The notes under the pieces were generated by a model. The model made no database searches, was not told the DNA's origin, and worked only from the letters and a program-made list of their open reading frames with translations. Positions 9,241 through 17,821 of a DNA stretch of 64,000 nucleotides are shown here, in pieces. The first letter of the stretch is position 1, and every line of letters begins with the position of its first letter. The stretch lies in NCBI GenBank assembly GCA_003635265.1, contig PYIZ01000009.1:215591-279590 (forward strand), read 5' to 3'. Source of the stretch: Candidatus Poribacteria bacterium. Its GTDB lineage: Bacteria > Poribacteria > WGA-4E > PCPOR2b. Both the position numbers and the translations under genes were made by a program.

Positions 9241-10624
9241 GTGCCGTCTTCTCGTTTTCTCTTTTCTCCTCATGACTGTATTGCCTCAATATCTTCCTGC
9301 GGAATGGATAGAGGATGTCAGTCAAAATCTGCCAATCTGCACGGCAGCGGAGGATCAACATTTCCCCGACATAATTTCCGATAACCACGGCGGCGTCATT
9401 GTTGCGTGGCGCGATGTGAGAAACGGGAATCGGGATGTATTCGCGCAACGAATTAGCGCAAACGGTGAGATGCTGTGGGAAAATGATGGTATCCCGATCT
9501 GTGTACAACCCAATGCCCAAAGTTGGCCCCTCCTTGTTCCTGATGCAGGAGAAGGGGCAATCCTTGTTTTTGGGGATTCTCGCCACCGAAATCGGGACAT
9601 CTATGCCCAGCGGATTGACGCTAACGGTCAATTGCTCTGGGGTGAGGATGGAGTTCCCGTCAGCATCGCGCCTTTCCTGAAGGAGGATGTCAAAGCCATT
9701 TCCGACGGTCAAGGTGGGGCGATTGTCGCGTGGGAAGATTCCCGGCATGACAATTTGGATATCTATGCCCAACGGATCGATGGGGAGGGAAAACCCGTCT
9801 GGGCCCTTAATGGTGTGCCGGTCTATAAGGGCGAGGGCGATCAGTATGATCCGTTTTTGGCAACGGATGACGCCGGAGGTGCAATCATCGCATGGTGGGA
9901 CATCAGCACGCCGGATTGGAATGTCTATGCCCAACGGATGGACGCGACAGGTGAACGGATTTGGGAAGATGAGGGTGTTGCGGTATGTGCAGCTTCCGGT
10001 AATCAGGGAGGTCCCTTTGTTGTTGCTGATGGTTCAGGGGGAGCGTTTATTGTTTGGTCAGATTATCGCAACGATCCAAATATTTTCAGTAGTGCAGATC
10101 TTTACGCCCAACGAGTTGATGCGGATGGAAACGCACTCTGGGAAAAGGATGGTATCAATTTCTGTAATGACCCGTCAAATCAACAGCAACCGAAGGGAAT
10201 CAGCGATGGTAAAGGTGGGTTAATTGTCACTTGGTGGGATGACCGTGATATTTTCGCTGATATTTATGCACAGCGAATCGACATAGACGGTACGCCAATG
10301 TGGCAGGATAACGGGGTTCCCATCTGTGTGGCAGCAGGTGTACAGCGAGAGCCTCACCTCGTTTCCGATGGCTCACAAGGCGCAATCATCTACTGGAAAG
10401 ATTTTCGCGAGGACTACGGGAACGTTACCACAGATGCGATCTATGCTCAACGGATTGATGGGAGCGGTAAATCTATTTGGACATTCAATGGAGTGCCCGT
10501 ATGTACGGCTGATGGAGACCAGATTGCACCGCGTGCAATCACCAACGGCAGGGGTGGTGCCTTTATCGTTTGGAGTGATTACCGGGGCAAGGATGCTGAC
10601 ATATACATCCAGCAGGTTCCTTAA
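9215..10624 (+). CDS. Secreted protein with about eight IYAQR repeats, probable beta-propeller
   Basis: The frame is open from 9038, but the best start is the ATG at 9215. It follows a purine-rich AAGGAAAGAAGGA stretch and gives a clean signal peptide (basic residues, then a Leu/Phe-rich core to about residue 28). The mature part consists of repeats of about 55 residues, each with the pattern W-x-D-x-R, DIYAQRID, G-x-x-x-W and GVPVC. Such repeats are common in secreted proteins of uncultured bacteria and are probably blades of a beta-propeller; I know of no biochemical function. Its stop codon overlaps that of the convergent CoxG-like gene. Confidence 0.75.
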   Translation: MKEWEGRWKCRLLVFSFLLMTVLPQYLPAEWIEDVSQNLPICTAAEDQHFPDIISDNHGGVIVAWRDVRNGNRDVFAQRISANGEMLWENDGIPICVQPNAQSWPLLVPDAGEGAILVFGDSRHRNRDIYAQRIDANGQLLWGEDGVPVSIAPFLKEDVKAISDGQGGAIVAWEDSRHDNLDIYAQRIDGEGKPVWALNGVPVYKGEGDQYDPFLATDDAGGAIIAWWDISTPDWNVYAQRMDATGERIWEDEGVAVCAASGNQGGPFVVADGSGGAFIVWSDYRNDPNIFSSADLYAQRVDADGNALWEKDGINFCNDPSNQQQPKGISDGKGGLIVTWWDDRDIFADIYAQRIDIDGTPMWQDNGVPICVAAGVQREPHLVSDGSQGAIIYWKDFREDYGNVTTDAIYAQRIDGSGKSIWTFNGVPVCTADGDQIAPRAITNGRGGAFIVWSDYRGKDADIYIQQVP

Positions 10625-11073
10625 GTCGCTGCTTCAGATTTTGCTAATTGTTCAACCTCGCTGAAGAATTTGCCGATCATCATCTTAGACGCACTACCCA
10701 TGACCCTCTGCCCCACACGGGCAAGTCTTCCACCAACCGTTAATTCTCCTACCAAATTGACCGATGTTTGATTCTCCCCGGCTGCTTCTAGCGTGAAATC
10801 ACACGCTCCATTGACAAATCCAATCTTGCTTTCACCCTGAACGCCTAATCGATAAGCTGAAGGGGGTTCTTTATTTTCTATTTTGACAGAGCCTTGATAT
10901 ACTCCTTTGATCATAGCGACGCCTACCTTGATTGTTGCTTCGAAACTATCATCGCCAAGCGGTTTCAGCTCTTCACATCCGGGGATACATTGCTGCAAAA
11001 GTTCAGGATTCGTGAAATATTCCCAGACCCTTTCACGCGGAGCAGAAATTGTGTAATCACCTTTAATTTGCAC
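10621..11073 (-). CDS. CoxG/SRPBCC-family protein
   Basis: The 150-residue protein matches the carbon-monoxide-dehydrogenase subunit G family across its length. The N-terminus has the ISAPRERVWEYF start of the START-like fold, followed by CIPGCEEL and, near the C-terminus, the GGRLARVGQRV segment. CoxG in CO oxidisers recruits the CO dehydrogenase to the membrane, but many family members are encoded away from cox genes, as here, and their ligands are unknown. The gene ends tail to tail with the secreted repeat protein, sharing the bases TTAA at 10621-10624. Confidence 0.8.
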   Translation of the reverse strand: MQIKGDYTISAPRERVWEYFTNPELLQQCIPGCEELKPLGDDSFEATIKVGVAMIKGVYQGSVKIENKEPPSAYRLGVQGESKIGFVNGACDFTLEAAGENQTSVNLVGELTVGGRLARVGQRVMGSASKMMIGKFFSEVEQLAKSEAAT

Positions 11074-11164
11074 TGTCGAATTTCCTCATATTGTTATGTT
11101 AAGTTGGGTATCACTGAAATAGAGCACATGTAGTATCATTATAAATCTGTTTCTGCTGCTATTC

Positions 11165-12463
11165 CTATTGGGAGTCCGTATTATCTGATTCGGGTGTATT
11201 CTTGGTTATTATTCCGAACAAATGCCCGCCGTGTTTGTCGCTGCTCCACGTGCCGGCATATTGCCCGCGATAGATTATCACCCTTGCAGTGTAGGTTCCC
11301 AATTCTGGCAGTTCGAGATCGGTCAATGTGATGATGGGTGTGTCGTCTGCCCATTTGACCTCGAGCTTCAATGGCACAGTTACATCTCGTCCACCATATT
11401 GGACGCGTGCAAAAAAGAACCAGTAGTCGTCGCTCAACTTGGTGACTTTTGTGATGGTATACTTTTCTTCTCTGAGGGTGCTTGAATCTTCTCCTCCTGT
11501 GATTGTGAAGTGACCAGTGAGCGTAACATCTGAAAGCATCTCATGAAATCGCTGTTCATTGAGACTAAGCGCATTTTGCTGTGTTGATACAGGGGGTTTC
11601 TGTGTCTGATCAGGGTTGATTGTTGTGTCCTGCTGCAACGATTGTTTGGAATGAAGTTGGCTGATAATACGAGTAACGAGCGCTGCGGAATTGCGTGCGG
11701 CGATTTTGTAGTATTTCTTAAAATCTTCTGAGGCGTTTGCGCCAGCATTATCGCTAAGGCTGCGTATGACCAAGCAGGGGACATTCTGTTGCCAGCAGAT
11801 TTGGGCAACCGCTGCACCTTCCATCTCTACCGCATCGGCACCGAGATTTTTGTGCAAGGCTGTCTTTTTGGCATCAAAAGCGACAAATATATCCCCAGTT
11901 ACGACTATTCCCCTGATGATGCGTGGATGTCGTTGACCTTGAGGGGTTTGAAATGGGTTGAGTTTAATATCTGCCAGAGCAGCTTCTGTTATCCGCAAAA
12001 GTTCAGGATCAGCGGGGAAAAAGACGGGATTTCGTTTGCCATTGATAGGATTCCTGACACCAAAGTTTTCAATATCGGCTGATTCCAGTCTGCCCAAATC
12101 GTGTTGAGCTGTCTTTTGTGCGATGACAATATCTCCGATCTGCAGGTCTGGATTGAGTCCACCAGCAACCCCTGTAAAGATGAGTTGATTGGGGTGAAAA
12201 TGCTGAATAACCAGAGTGGCTGTCATTGCTGCATTGACTTTGGCAACTCCTGTTCTTGCGATAACTACGTTTTGTCCGTTGAGGGTCCCCGTCAGGAATT
12301 GTATTCCCTCAATCGTATGCGTCCTTGGATTTACAAGCTGTCTCTCAAGGATTACGACTTCCTCATCAAATGCGCCGAGTATTGCGACGGGCGAGGTGTG
12401 TGCTGCCCCGACTCCCAAAACGATCAGAAGGAGAGCTGCACTAATGTTTAGCATTGTTCTCAT
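11165..12463 (-). CDS. Exported MTA/SAH nucleosidase fused to a C-terminal domain of unknown function
   Basis: The 432-residue protein starts with a signal peptide (residues 1-23), then a phosphorylase-type nucleosidase domain at about 25-270. GVAGGL (98-103) is the ribose/phosphate region, VEMEGAA holds Glu215, and SLSDNA holds the catalytic Asp238. This family cleaves adenine from methylthioadenosine or S-adenosylhomocysteine and is normally cytoplasmic and about 230 residues. Residues 300-420 form an extra all-beta-looking domain rich in Thr, Tyr and Gly that I cannot name. The signal peptide implies activity outside the cytoplasm, perhaps scavenging external nucleosides. Supported by GGAG 9 bases before the ATG. 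Confidence 0.82.
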   Translation of the reverse strand: MRTMLNISAALLLIVLGVGAAHTSPVAILGAFDEEVVILERQLVNPRTHTIEGIQFLTGTLNGQNVVIARTGVAKVNAAMTATLVIQHFHPNQLIFTGVAGGLNPDLQIGDIVIAQKTAQHDLGRLESADIENFGVRNPINGKRNPVFFPADPELLRITEAALADIKLNPFQTPQGQRHPRIIRGIVVTGDIFVAFDAKKTALHKNLGADAVEMEGAAVAQICWQQNVPCLVIRSLSDNAGANASEDFKKYYKIAARNSAALVTRIISQLHSKQSLQQDTTINPDQTQKPPVSTQQNALSLNEQRFHEMLSDVTLTGHFTITGGEDSSTLREEKYTITKVTKLSDDYWFFFARVQYGGRDVTVPLKLEVKWADDTPIITLTDLELPELGTYTARVIIYRGQYAGTWSSDKHGGHLFGIITKNTPESDNTDSQ

Positions 12464-12533
12464 GATGATGTCTCCAGAGTTTCAAACAAACCGATTGTAA
12501 AAGGAGGAGTTTCTACAGGTCGCGAGGTCACGC

Positions 12534-14012
12534 TTATCGAAATTCAGCGTCTCCGTCCAGCGGATAAATGGGTCGGCGCACCTTTCGATAATCGTAGCTA
12601 AAGAGATCCGCGCTATGCACACCGGGGGTATCTGCCTCCAAAATCTCATGGGCGATTGGTGTGTAGTCCGCACGGAAATGAACAGCCGATTTGAGCGCAA
12701 TAAGTTTCCGGTCTCTAGGTTCAATTCCGACACTACGAAGCACTTCAGCGTCGATGGGTTGGAAACGACGTTCCGTCAGGATGATTTCGACACCGCCAAC
12801 CTTGACGACAACTGTTCGTCCCAAACTACTTCTAATGCCGCGTGCCATCGGTCCTTTATGCACAAAATTTCCGTCGGAGATTGTTTTCACATAGCTTGTC
12901 AACGCAACCGGCTCGCCGTGCAGTGGAATGGTCTTTCCGCCGACATTGAGTGCTACGGTATTGCCGACACCTGCTTCGATCGCGCGTGCTACAGACTCTG
13001 GGTCAGCGATTATAGCGATAACTGCATCTTGGACGTCGGCTTCGATAAATTTCCGAAGAATAATTGTACCATCGCAGGGACCACCGCCACCGGGATTATC
13101 CGAACCTTCTGCGAGAACAATTGGCTGTCCTTCTGACTGATTCGTGATTTCGATTGCCTCCTCAACGGAAACGAGATTTAGGTTAAATGCTTCTCGCATG
13201 TCCCAGATGTATTTAGCAAACTTGTCTGCATGCTGTTCAGCAAGTTGCTGATTGTCGTTGGTGGTCACTAACACCGAGACCCCGGCATCGCGTATATCCG
13301 CAAAAGGAAACCCCATTGATAGGGTTGCTGTTACCACTCCCGGCTGCGTTTCGAGGGCGTGGAGCTTTTCCACCACCCCGCTCATCAGAGGTTTCATCGT
13401 ACATTGCGCTGGCGGCGAGGTCAGTAACGGCAGTTGGCGATATGCCATTGTCGGGCGGATATTTCCTTGAACTACATCAAATATCACTTCTGCTGCTTCA
13501 ACGCCTCGGTCATAGCAATCGACATGTGGATAGGTATCAAACCCGATAATTGTATCACTGTATTCTGCCATCTCAGCGGTGATGTTCGCGTGGAGGTCTA
13601 GTGTCACAACAATTGGGAGCGATCCGACGATTTCACGCACCGATCGGATGAGATCCCCTTCAGCATCTTCGATCTCCTCCGTTGCCATTGCTCCGTGCAA
13701 ATCTAGGAAGACACCGTCGATCTGCCCAGCGTTTCGCAGAAGGTCAAGGAATTCTCCTTTAAGCGTATCATATGCCTTCTGCTCAACCGCGCCAGAGGGC
13801 GTTGCGAATGTCCATAAGAGTGGAACGATTTGGATTCCTAGCTTCTTTGAGCTCTCAATAAACCCACCAGTGATGGTGCTCGTCTGTTTGAACGCTGATA
13901 TTATCTCATCGCCGATGTGATAACTTCTCTGAACCTTAAAGTCGTCGATTGAAGTTGGCACAGATGAAAATGTGTTTGTTTCATGACCGATGCAACCCGT
14001 TGCGATACGCAT
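12534..14012 (-). CDS. M81-family metallopeptidase (MlrC, microcystinase C-like)
   Basis: I choose the ATG at 14012, with GGAG about 9 bases upstream, which gives 492 residues and the family's usual N-terminus with GHETNTF, part of the metal site. A longer reading from 14075 would run through a perfect inverted repeat that looks regulatory. The two-domain organisation (DUF1485 N-terminal and MlrC C-terminal) is complete, including DLHGAM, TLDLHANIT and the Gly-rich DNPGGGGPCDGT segment. MlrC degrades linearised microcystin in sphingomonads, but most homologues have unknown substrates. The gene is divergent from the one at 14111. Confidence 0.85.
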   Translation of the reverse strand: MRIATGCIGHETNTFSSVPTSIDDFKVQRSYHIGDEIISAFKQTSTITGGFIESSKKLGIQIVPLLWTFATPSGAVEQKAYDTLKGEFLDLLRNAGQIDGVFLDLHGAMATEEIEDAEGDLIRSVREIVGSLPIVVTLDLHANITAEMAEYSDTIIGFDTYPHVDCYDRGVEAAEVIFDVVQGNIRPTMAYRQLPLLTSPPAQCTMKPLMSGVVEKLHALETQPGVVTATLSMGFPFADIRDAGVSVLVTTNDNQQLAEQHADKFAKYIWDMREAFNLNLVSVEEAIEITNQSEGQPIVLAEGSDNPGGGGPCDGTIILRKFIEADVQDAVIAIIADPESVARAIEAGVGNTVALNVGGKTIPLHGEPVALTSYVKTISDGNFVHKGPMARGIRSSLGRTVVVKVGGVEIILTERRFQPIDAEVLRSVGIEPRDRKLIALKSAVHFRADYTPIAHEILEADTPGVHSADLFSYDYRKVRRPIYPLDGDAEFR

Positions 14013-14039
14013 AAGTATATCTCCGTTCGTATAGCGCAC

Positions 14040-14074
14040 TGCGTAAGATCTGATCTCTTCTGATATCTTACGCA
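14040..14074. promoter_or_regulatory. Perfect inverted repeat between divergent genes (candidate operator)
   Basis: Arms TGCGTAAGAT (14040-14049) and ATCTTACGCA (14065-14074) are exact complements separated by 15 bp. The repeat sits centrally in the 98-bp gap between the M81 gene and the gene at 14111. Position and symmetry suggest a site for a dimeric regulator of both genes. No regulator gene is adjacent, and there is no T run to suggest a terminator. Confidence 0.5.
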
Positions 14075-14110
14075 TAATATCACAAAAACTCAGAAATTGA
14101 AAGGAATTTT

Positions 14111-15055
14111 ATGATGACACAGATCCAATGGCAGTCAGATCAGATTGAAGCAGTTGAGGACGCAGACCTCATTGAACTCTGTTATCAAAATGGTTGGACC
14201 GATGGTTTGCCGGTTGTCCCACCGACGCCGGATCGGGTAGAAAAAATGTTAGCCGGTACGAACAGACAGCCGGATGAGTTGCTCGCAGCCATCCCACCGA
14301 AATGGGGACACGCGACAATTGAACGGATCGCTATTAATGCAGTGATGGCTGGTTGCAAACCGGAGTATATGCCGATTGTCATTGCAGCGGTCGAGGCAGT
14401 TACTGAAGAAGCATTTAATCTGCACGGTGTTCAGGTAACAACTGCCGACTCGACACCGTTGTTGATTATTAATGGTCCTATCCGAAAACAGTTGGATATC
14501 AATGATAGTTTTAACGTTTTTGGACAGGGTTGGCGGGCAAACGCAACGATTGGACGGACAATTCGCCTAATCGGCACGAATATCGGTGGTGCTTTGCCCG
14601 GCGAATTAGACCGCTCCACTTTGGGTCATGCTGGCAAATACACCTTCTGCATTGCTGAACGGGAGGAGGTAAGCTTGTGGGAGCCATTACACGTTGAACG
14701 CGGATTCGATGCCTCTGACAGCACAGTGACAGTTCACGCGGGTTCCTCCCCGTATCACATCGGTTCTAGTGGAAACACAGCGGAGAGTATCCTAGACACA
14801 ATTTGTCGCAGCATTTCGGCACTAGGACCCCCATCTGCTGAAATTGTCCTTGTGTTTACTCTTGAGCACATGAAGACAATCGCCGGTGATGGCTTTAGCA
14901 AGAGCGATATACAGGCGTATATTCACGAACAGACGCAGCGACCCCCCGAAAATGTCATTAGCATCGTCGCTGGGGGTCCTGCGGGTCAATGGACGGTTGC
15001 GATTCCGAGATGGGGCGGTCCAACCCACTCAGTGACGAAACGCATTGAAGTTTGA
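14111..15055 (+). CDS. Conserved protein of unknown function
   Basis: The 314-residue soluble protein begins at an ATG with AAAGGAA 4-5 bases upstream. Conserved-looking blocks include WTDGLPVVPPTPDRVE near the start, MAGCKPEYMPIV at about residue 78, NLHGVQVTT, and a WEPLHVERGF segment near residue 195. I recall related proteins in environmental bacteria, some beside UGSC-type selenoprotein-like genes, but cannot give a reaction. No signal peptide or membrane segment is visible. It shares a promoter region, including a palindromic candidate operator, with the divergent M81 metallopeptidase, so the two may belong to one catabolic function. Confidence 0.65.
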   Translation: MMTQIQWQSDQIEAVEDADLIELCYQNGWTDGLPVVPPTPDRVEKMLAGTNRQPDELLAAIPPKWGHATIERIAINAVMAGCKPEYMPIVIAAVEAVTEEAFNLHGVQVTTADSTPLLIINGPIRKQLDINDSFNVFGQGWRANATIGRTIRLIGTNIGGALPGELDRSTLGHAGKYTFCIAEREEVSLWEPLHVERGFDASDSTVTVHAGSSPYHIGSSGNTAESILDTICRSISALGPPSAEIVLVFTLEHMKTIAGDGFSKSDIQAYIHEQTQRPPENVISIVAGGPAGQWTVAIPRWGGPTHSVTKRIEV

Positions 15056-15320
15056 AGCGGAAGAACAAAGTATGCCCCAAAAGGAACATAGATTATCAGC
15101 TCTGTGAACAGGAGTGTTCAAAATGTGAACAATATATGGCTCCCATTTCGCCATAAATGGTGAAAAATCTGCCTACAGACGCCAAATCTACCCTCTATCG
15201 AGTTTGGCATACTATGTGCCTCCTCCTCTGAGATCCTGCAATAACTGCGTAGCATTAGGGTTCACGAGCCTTCGCAGTTCCGATCTATATTGGAGTTCTA
15301 CACCACATAGGAGGGCAGTC

Positions 15321-16061
15321 ATGAAATCGCTGAAATCGCAGGTTTGGAAATGTCTCATTGCGTTGACGATATTGGTAAGTTGGGGTTGTCTTGAGAGCAT
15401 GGCAACTGTTACAACATCAGAAGTACAGTCGCTGCGCCGTAAAAAGGGCAAAGAAGTCGTTGATGTCGGTAAAAGTCTTGTCGAAATTGCAGAGTGTGCA
15501 AGTCGTGATAGTGTGAATCAGGCAGTTGATCTGGTATTTGTTATTGATGGAAGTTTTACCATGAAGGATCTGGGCAAAAAGGTTGAAGAACGGATTGCTG
15601 ATATGGCAAGAGTCTTTGAAGAATCAGCGATTGATTATCAGTTTGCGCTTATTTGGTATCAAAATTTCAGCGGTCGTCCACAAATCACGGTCAAACCGCT
15701 GCAGAGAGGACTTCTTCCGATTCAAGAAAACTTTCGTAGACCTTCGATGGCAAAATTTATGGGTCCGGTTGCTGGATATGGGCTCGACGCGATTATGAAG
15801 GGCCTTACAGAACTCAGTTTCCGCTGGGATGCCGAAAAACACTTCGTTGTTGTGACAAACTCGGCGTTGAAAACAGCTGGGGAGACCGGACGCAAAAAAA
15901 ATGAGGTCGTCAACAAAATCTTGGATTGGTGTGAGCTAGATGAGATTCGGATCAATGTCATTGGAATCAGCGAAAGGATACAAATTCAGTTAGCCGACCA
16001 AACCGGCGGCAAATGGTACGGAATCAACAAAAAATTGAGAGTATCCACTAAAGATAGTTGA
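15321..16061 (+). CDS. Exported von Willebrand factor A domain protein, 3' end altered by a transposon
   Basis: AGGAGG 7 bases before the ATG at 15321 fixes the start, although the frame is open further upstream. The 246-residue product has an N-terminal hydrophobic segment ending near Cys23, a signal peptide or weak lipobox. Its vWA domain runs from about residue 70 and has a MIDAS-like motif VIDGSFT (D-x-S-x-T). The TGA stop at 16059-16061 is made by the right end of the TnpB element, and the protein ends just past the vWA fold. The transposon therefore supplies the terminus, and the original C-terminus may be lost. No gene lies in the 265-base gap upstream. Confidence 0.7.
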   Translation: MKSLKSQVWKCLIALTILVSWGCLESMATVTTSEVQSLRRKKGKEVVDVGKSLVEIAECASRDSVNQAVDLVFVIDGSFTMKDLGKKVEERIADMARVFEESAIDYQFALIWYQNFSGRPQITVKPLQRGLLPIQENFRRPSMAKFMGPVAGYGLDAIMKGLTELSFRWDAEKHFVVVTNSALKTAGETGRKKNEVVNKILDWCELDEIRINVIGISERIQIQLADQTGGKWYGINKKLRVSTKDS

Positions 16062-16103
16062 CGTACTCCCAAACCTAAAGGATTGGGATTCTTACACGCT
16101 GTG

Positions 16104-17255
16104 TTAGCCGAGTTTAGATAGATGCGGATTGAACCGAACACCTATCGGGGACGCCATCGCCCCAACTACGGGACTCAGCATGAATCCCAATACTTTGTTC
16201 CAGAGGTTGATTGCACCAACGCCGTCTCTATGATACTCAAAGCCACAATGATTGCAGTGATAGTTCCGGTTAGCCGGTTTCTTTCGATTGCCACATCGTG
16301 GACAGGTCTGAGAGGTGTATGCCTCTGATACAAACTTGACTTTGAGTCCAGCTAACTCTGCTTTGTAGCAAATCATGAATTGGAGACGGGCAAACGCCCA
16401 TTGATGAACCTTCTGGTTAGACTTCTTACTAAACTTCGCTCGTTGCCGAATGCCTTTGAGTTTGCCAATCACTATCGTATCCGCCTTCGCCTTTAAGCAG
16501 TCAGATATAAATCGAGATGTGATTTTATGTTCGGCATCCTTGATTTGAGCGTTCAACTTTGCTAGTATCTTCTGCTTCACTCGCTTGAGACGATACCAGC
16601 GGTTAGAGTATTTGTTACACTTGTCCATTTTGGATTGGAAAATGGTCTTTACTTTGTTCAGATATTGCTTGATAGCCCGTAAAGCACGCCCATTGTAGAT
16701 TATGGTGTGTTGTCCGTCATGCGACACTATTGGGTGAATCTCACCCATGTCTATGGCAACCACTTTACCCGTCTCACGCTTGGGGGGTGTATGCACCTTG
16801 TAGACTAACGAAAAGTAATAGCAACCTTGCTGGAAATACAGTTCTACATAGACAGGTTCTACAGTCGAATGAAGCGTAATAGGCGGGTTGCCTTTACCGT
16901 TGGACAATCTCAATACACCATCTTTGAGGGAGATAGCACTCGACTTCCAACGCACCTTGAAAAACTTTCGGGTGCGCTTAGGAGGTTTGGCATCAGGATT
17001 GGACTTGACGACACGAAAGTAACTCTTGAGTGAATCGAAGTAACTCTCTACAATTGCCTGAATCGTTTGGGAATGCAGTTGATACCCACGAAGTTTCATA
17101 TATTTTTTGACTGCCTTCTCTGATAGCCAAAAGCCTTTCTTCCGCTTGACTTTGCGAATCAGGGAGACCACTTTTGAGTAGACGCGTCCTGATTCACTAG
17201 CAAGCATATCCAATTCAGGCGTTGGAGACACTTTGATTTTCTTGGTGGTATACAT
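16104..17255 (-). CDS. tnpB: TnpB RNA-guided nuclease (IS605 OrfB)
   Basis: The 383-residue protein has the helical N-terminal part and RuvC-like core of TnpB. The RuvC acidic residues appear intact: D169 in AIDMGE, E311 in VSEAYTSQ, and D344 in HRDGVGAIN. The zinc finger CPRC...CNHC (C318, C321, C334, C337) lies between the last two. Characterised TnpB proteins use an omega RNA from the element's right end to cut DNA next to a motif equal to the left-end target, which would be TTAT here. No good ribosome binding site is visible, but a strong stem-loop precedes the gene. It seems able to encode an active nuclease. Confidence 0.92.
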   Translation of the reverse strand: MYTTKKIKVSPTPELDMLASESGRVYSKVVSLIRKVKRKKGFWLSEKAVKKYMKLRGYQLHSQTIQAIVESYFDSLKSYFRVVKSNPDAKPPKRTRKFFKVRWKSSAISLKDGVLRLSNGKGNPPITLHSTVEPVYVELYFQQGCYYFSLVYKVHTPPKRETGKVVAIDMGEIHPIVSHDGQHTIIYNGRALRAIKQYLNKVKTIFQSKMDKCNKYSNRWYRLKRVKQKILAKLNAQIKDAEHKITSRFISDCLKAKADTIVIGKLKGIRQRAKFSKKSNQKVHQWAFARLQFMICYKAELAGLKVKFVSEAYTSQTCPRCGNRKKPANRNYHCNHCGFEYHRDGVGAINLWNKVLGFMLSPVVGAMASPIGVRFNPHLSKLG

Positions 17256-17296
17256 CAGGAGTGGCCTTTCGGTCTTTCATGCCTTTTCTATGAGGT

Positions 17297-17339
17297 GTAG
17301 GGGACGCCAACAAGGAGGTTGGCGATAGAAATCCCCTAC
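17297..17339 (-). promoter_or_regulatory. Compound hairpin upstream of tnpB copy 1
   Basis: Arms GTAGGGGA/TCCCCTAC enclose a second pair CGCCAAC/GTTGGCG; all pairs are exact. It lies between the element's promoter and the tnpB ATG, so it would form in the 5' leader and could limit translation or transcription of tnpB. Confidence 0.55.
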
Positions 17340-17352
17340 CGAAAGACAAGAC

Positions 17353-17381
17353 AAGTATGCCATATTTTGCACAGAGTATCA
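17353..17381 (-). promoter_or_regulatory. Promoter in the left end of TnpB element 1
   Basis: On the minus strand, TTGATA (17376-17381), a 17-bp spacer and CATACT (17353-17358). The same pair at the same spacing, TTGTAT and TATACT, occurs in the related element at 26952-26980, which supports a conserved element promoter. Confidence 0.6.
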
Positions 17382-17455
17382 AGAAAAAGGGCTAAAGCAG
17401 TCTGTAGCCCAAACATAAATGTTGGGGTTTTAGACCTAAAGGTTTTTTCGATAAA

Positions 17456-17686
17456 GTGGGGATGATTGTCCTTTACGCTGAAGATTTGGTAGATTTTGAT
17501 GTTTTAGCAAAGGTTGGTGAAGAGTGGACAGAATTACAACGATCTCGCAACAATCGCCGTAAGCGTATCGTGGTGACCACACCGGTTGTAACAGATACAA
17601 TACGCATCATTGCGATTAAAGGTTTTCTTGGTTCCAAAAACCCCCGCCCAAGTATCCAAGAAATTCAGGTCTATGCCAAACCCTGA
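17456..17686 (+). pseudogene. Fragment of a discoidin (F5/8 type C)-like domain protein
   Basis: The 76-residue reading begins only 2 bases outside the transposon's TTAT flank and has no ribosome binding site. It resembles the second half of an F5/8 type C domain: a WTELQRSRNN segment, then a beta-strand with IRI, and a C-terminal SIQEIQVYAK close to the family's IxEIxVY ending. The first half of the fold is absent. It is probably the stranded 3' end of a gene broken by the TnpB element or an associated deletion. The vWA gene on the other side is a candidate parent, though simple joining does not restore the frame. Confidence 0.5.
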
Positions 17687-17821
17687 CCTACTTTGAGCAT
17701 TGTTTGACCAACACTCAATTCTTGTTAAAGGTCCGCTGTTCAAAATATTTCTTTCAAACAGCAACCTGAAGCGACAATTTCAGACAACTGTGAAAATAGG
17801 TGTGCATCATCGGAAAAGAAT

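Larger units (their letters stand above)
16058..17450 (-). mobile_element. IS200/IS605-type element with tnpB only (IS1341-like), copy 1
   Basis: In minus orientation the left end starts after a TTAT flank (17451-17454) with a hairpin CCAACATTTATGTTTGG, and the right end finishes with GGAGTACGTCAA at 16058. Both ends match those of the 374-bp element at 26866-27239: the left about 120 bp are clearly homologous, and the right about 38 bp are nearly identical. There is no tnpA, so transposition would need a transposase in trans. Boundaries are inferred from end comparison and from the TTAT/TCAA pattern known for this superfamily. Confidence 0.8.

Noticed and set aside
9179..9934. 251-codon minus-strand open frame opposite the secreted repeat protein
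   Set aside because: It mirrors the repeats of the plus-strand gene (recurrent IPI and DIPI segments) and has no start signals.
12534..14075. Longer start (14075) for the M81 metallopeptidase
   Set aside because: The extra 21 codons run through a perfect inverted repeat, and the family N-terminus and a ribosome binding site fit the ATG at 14012.
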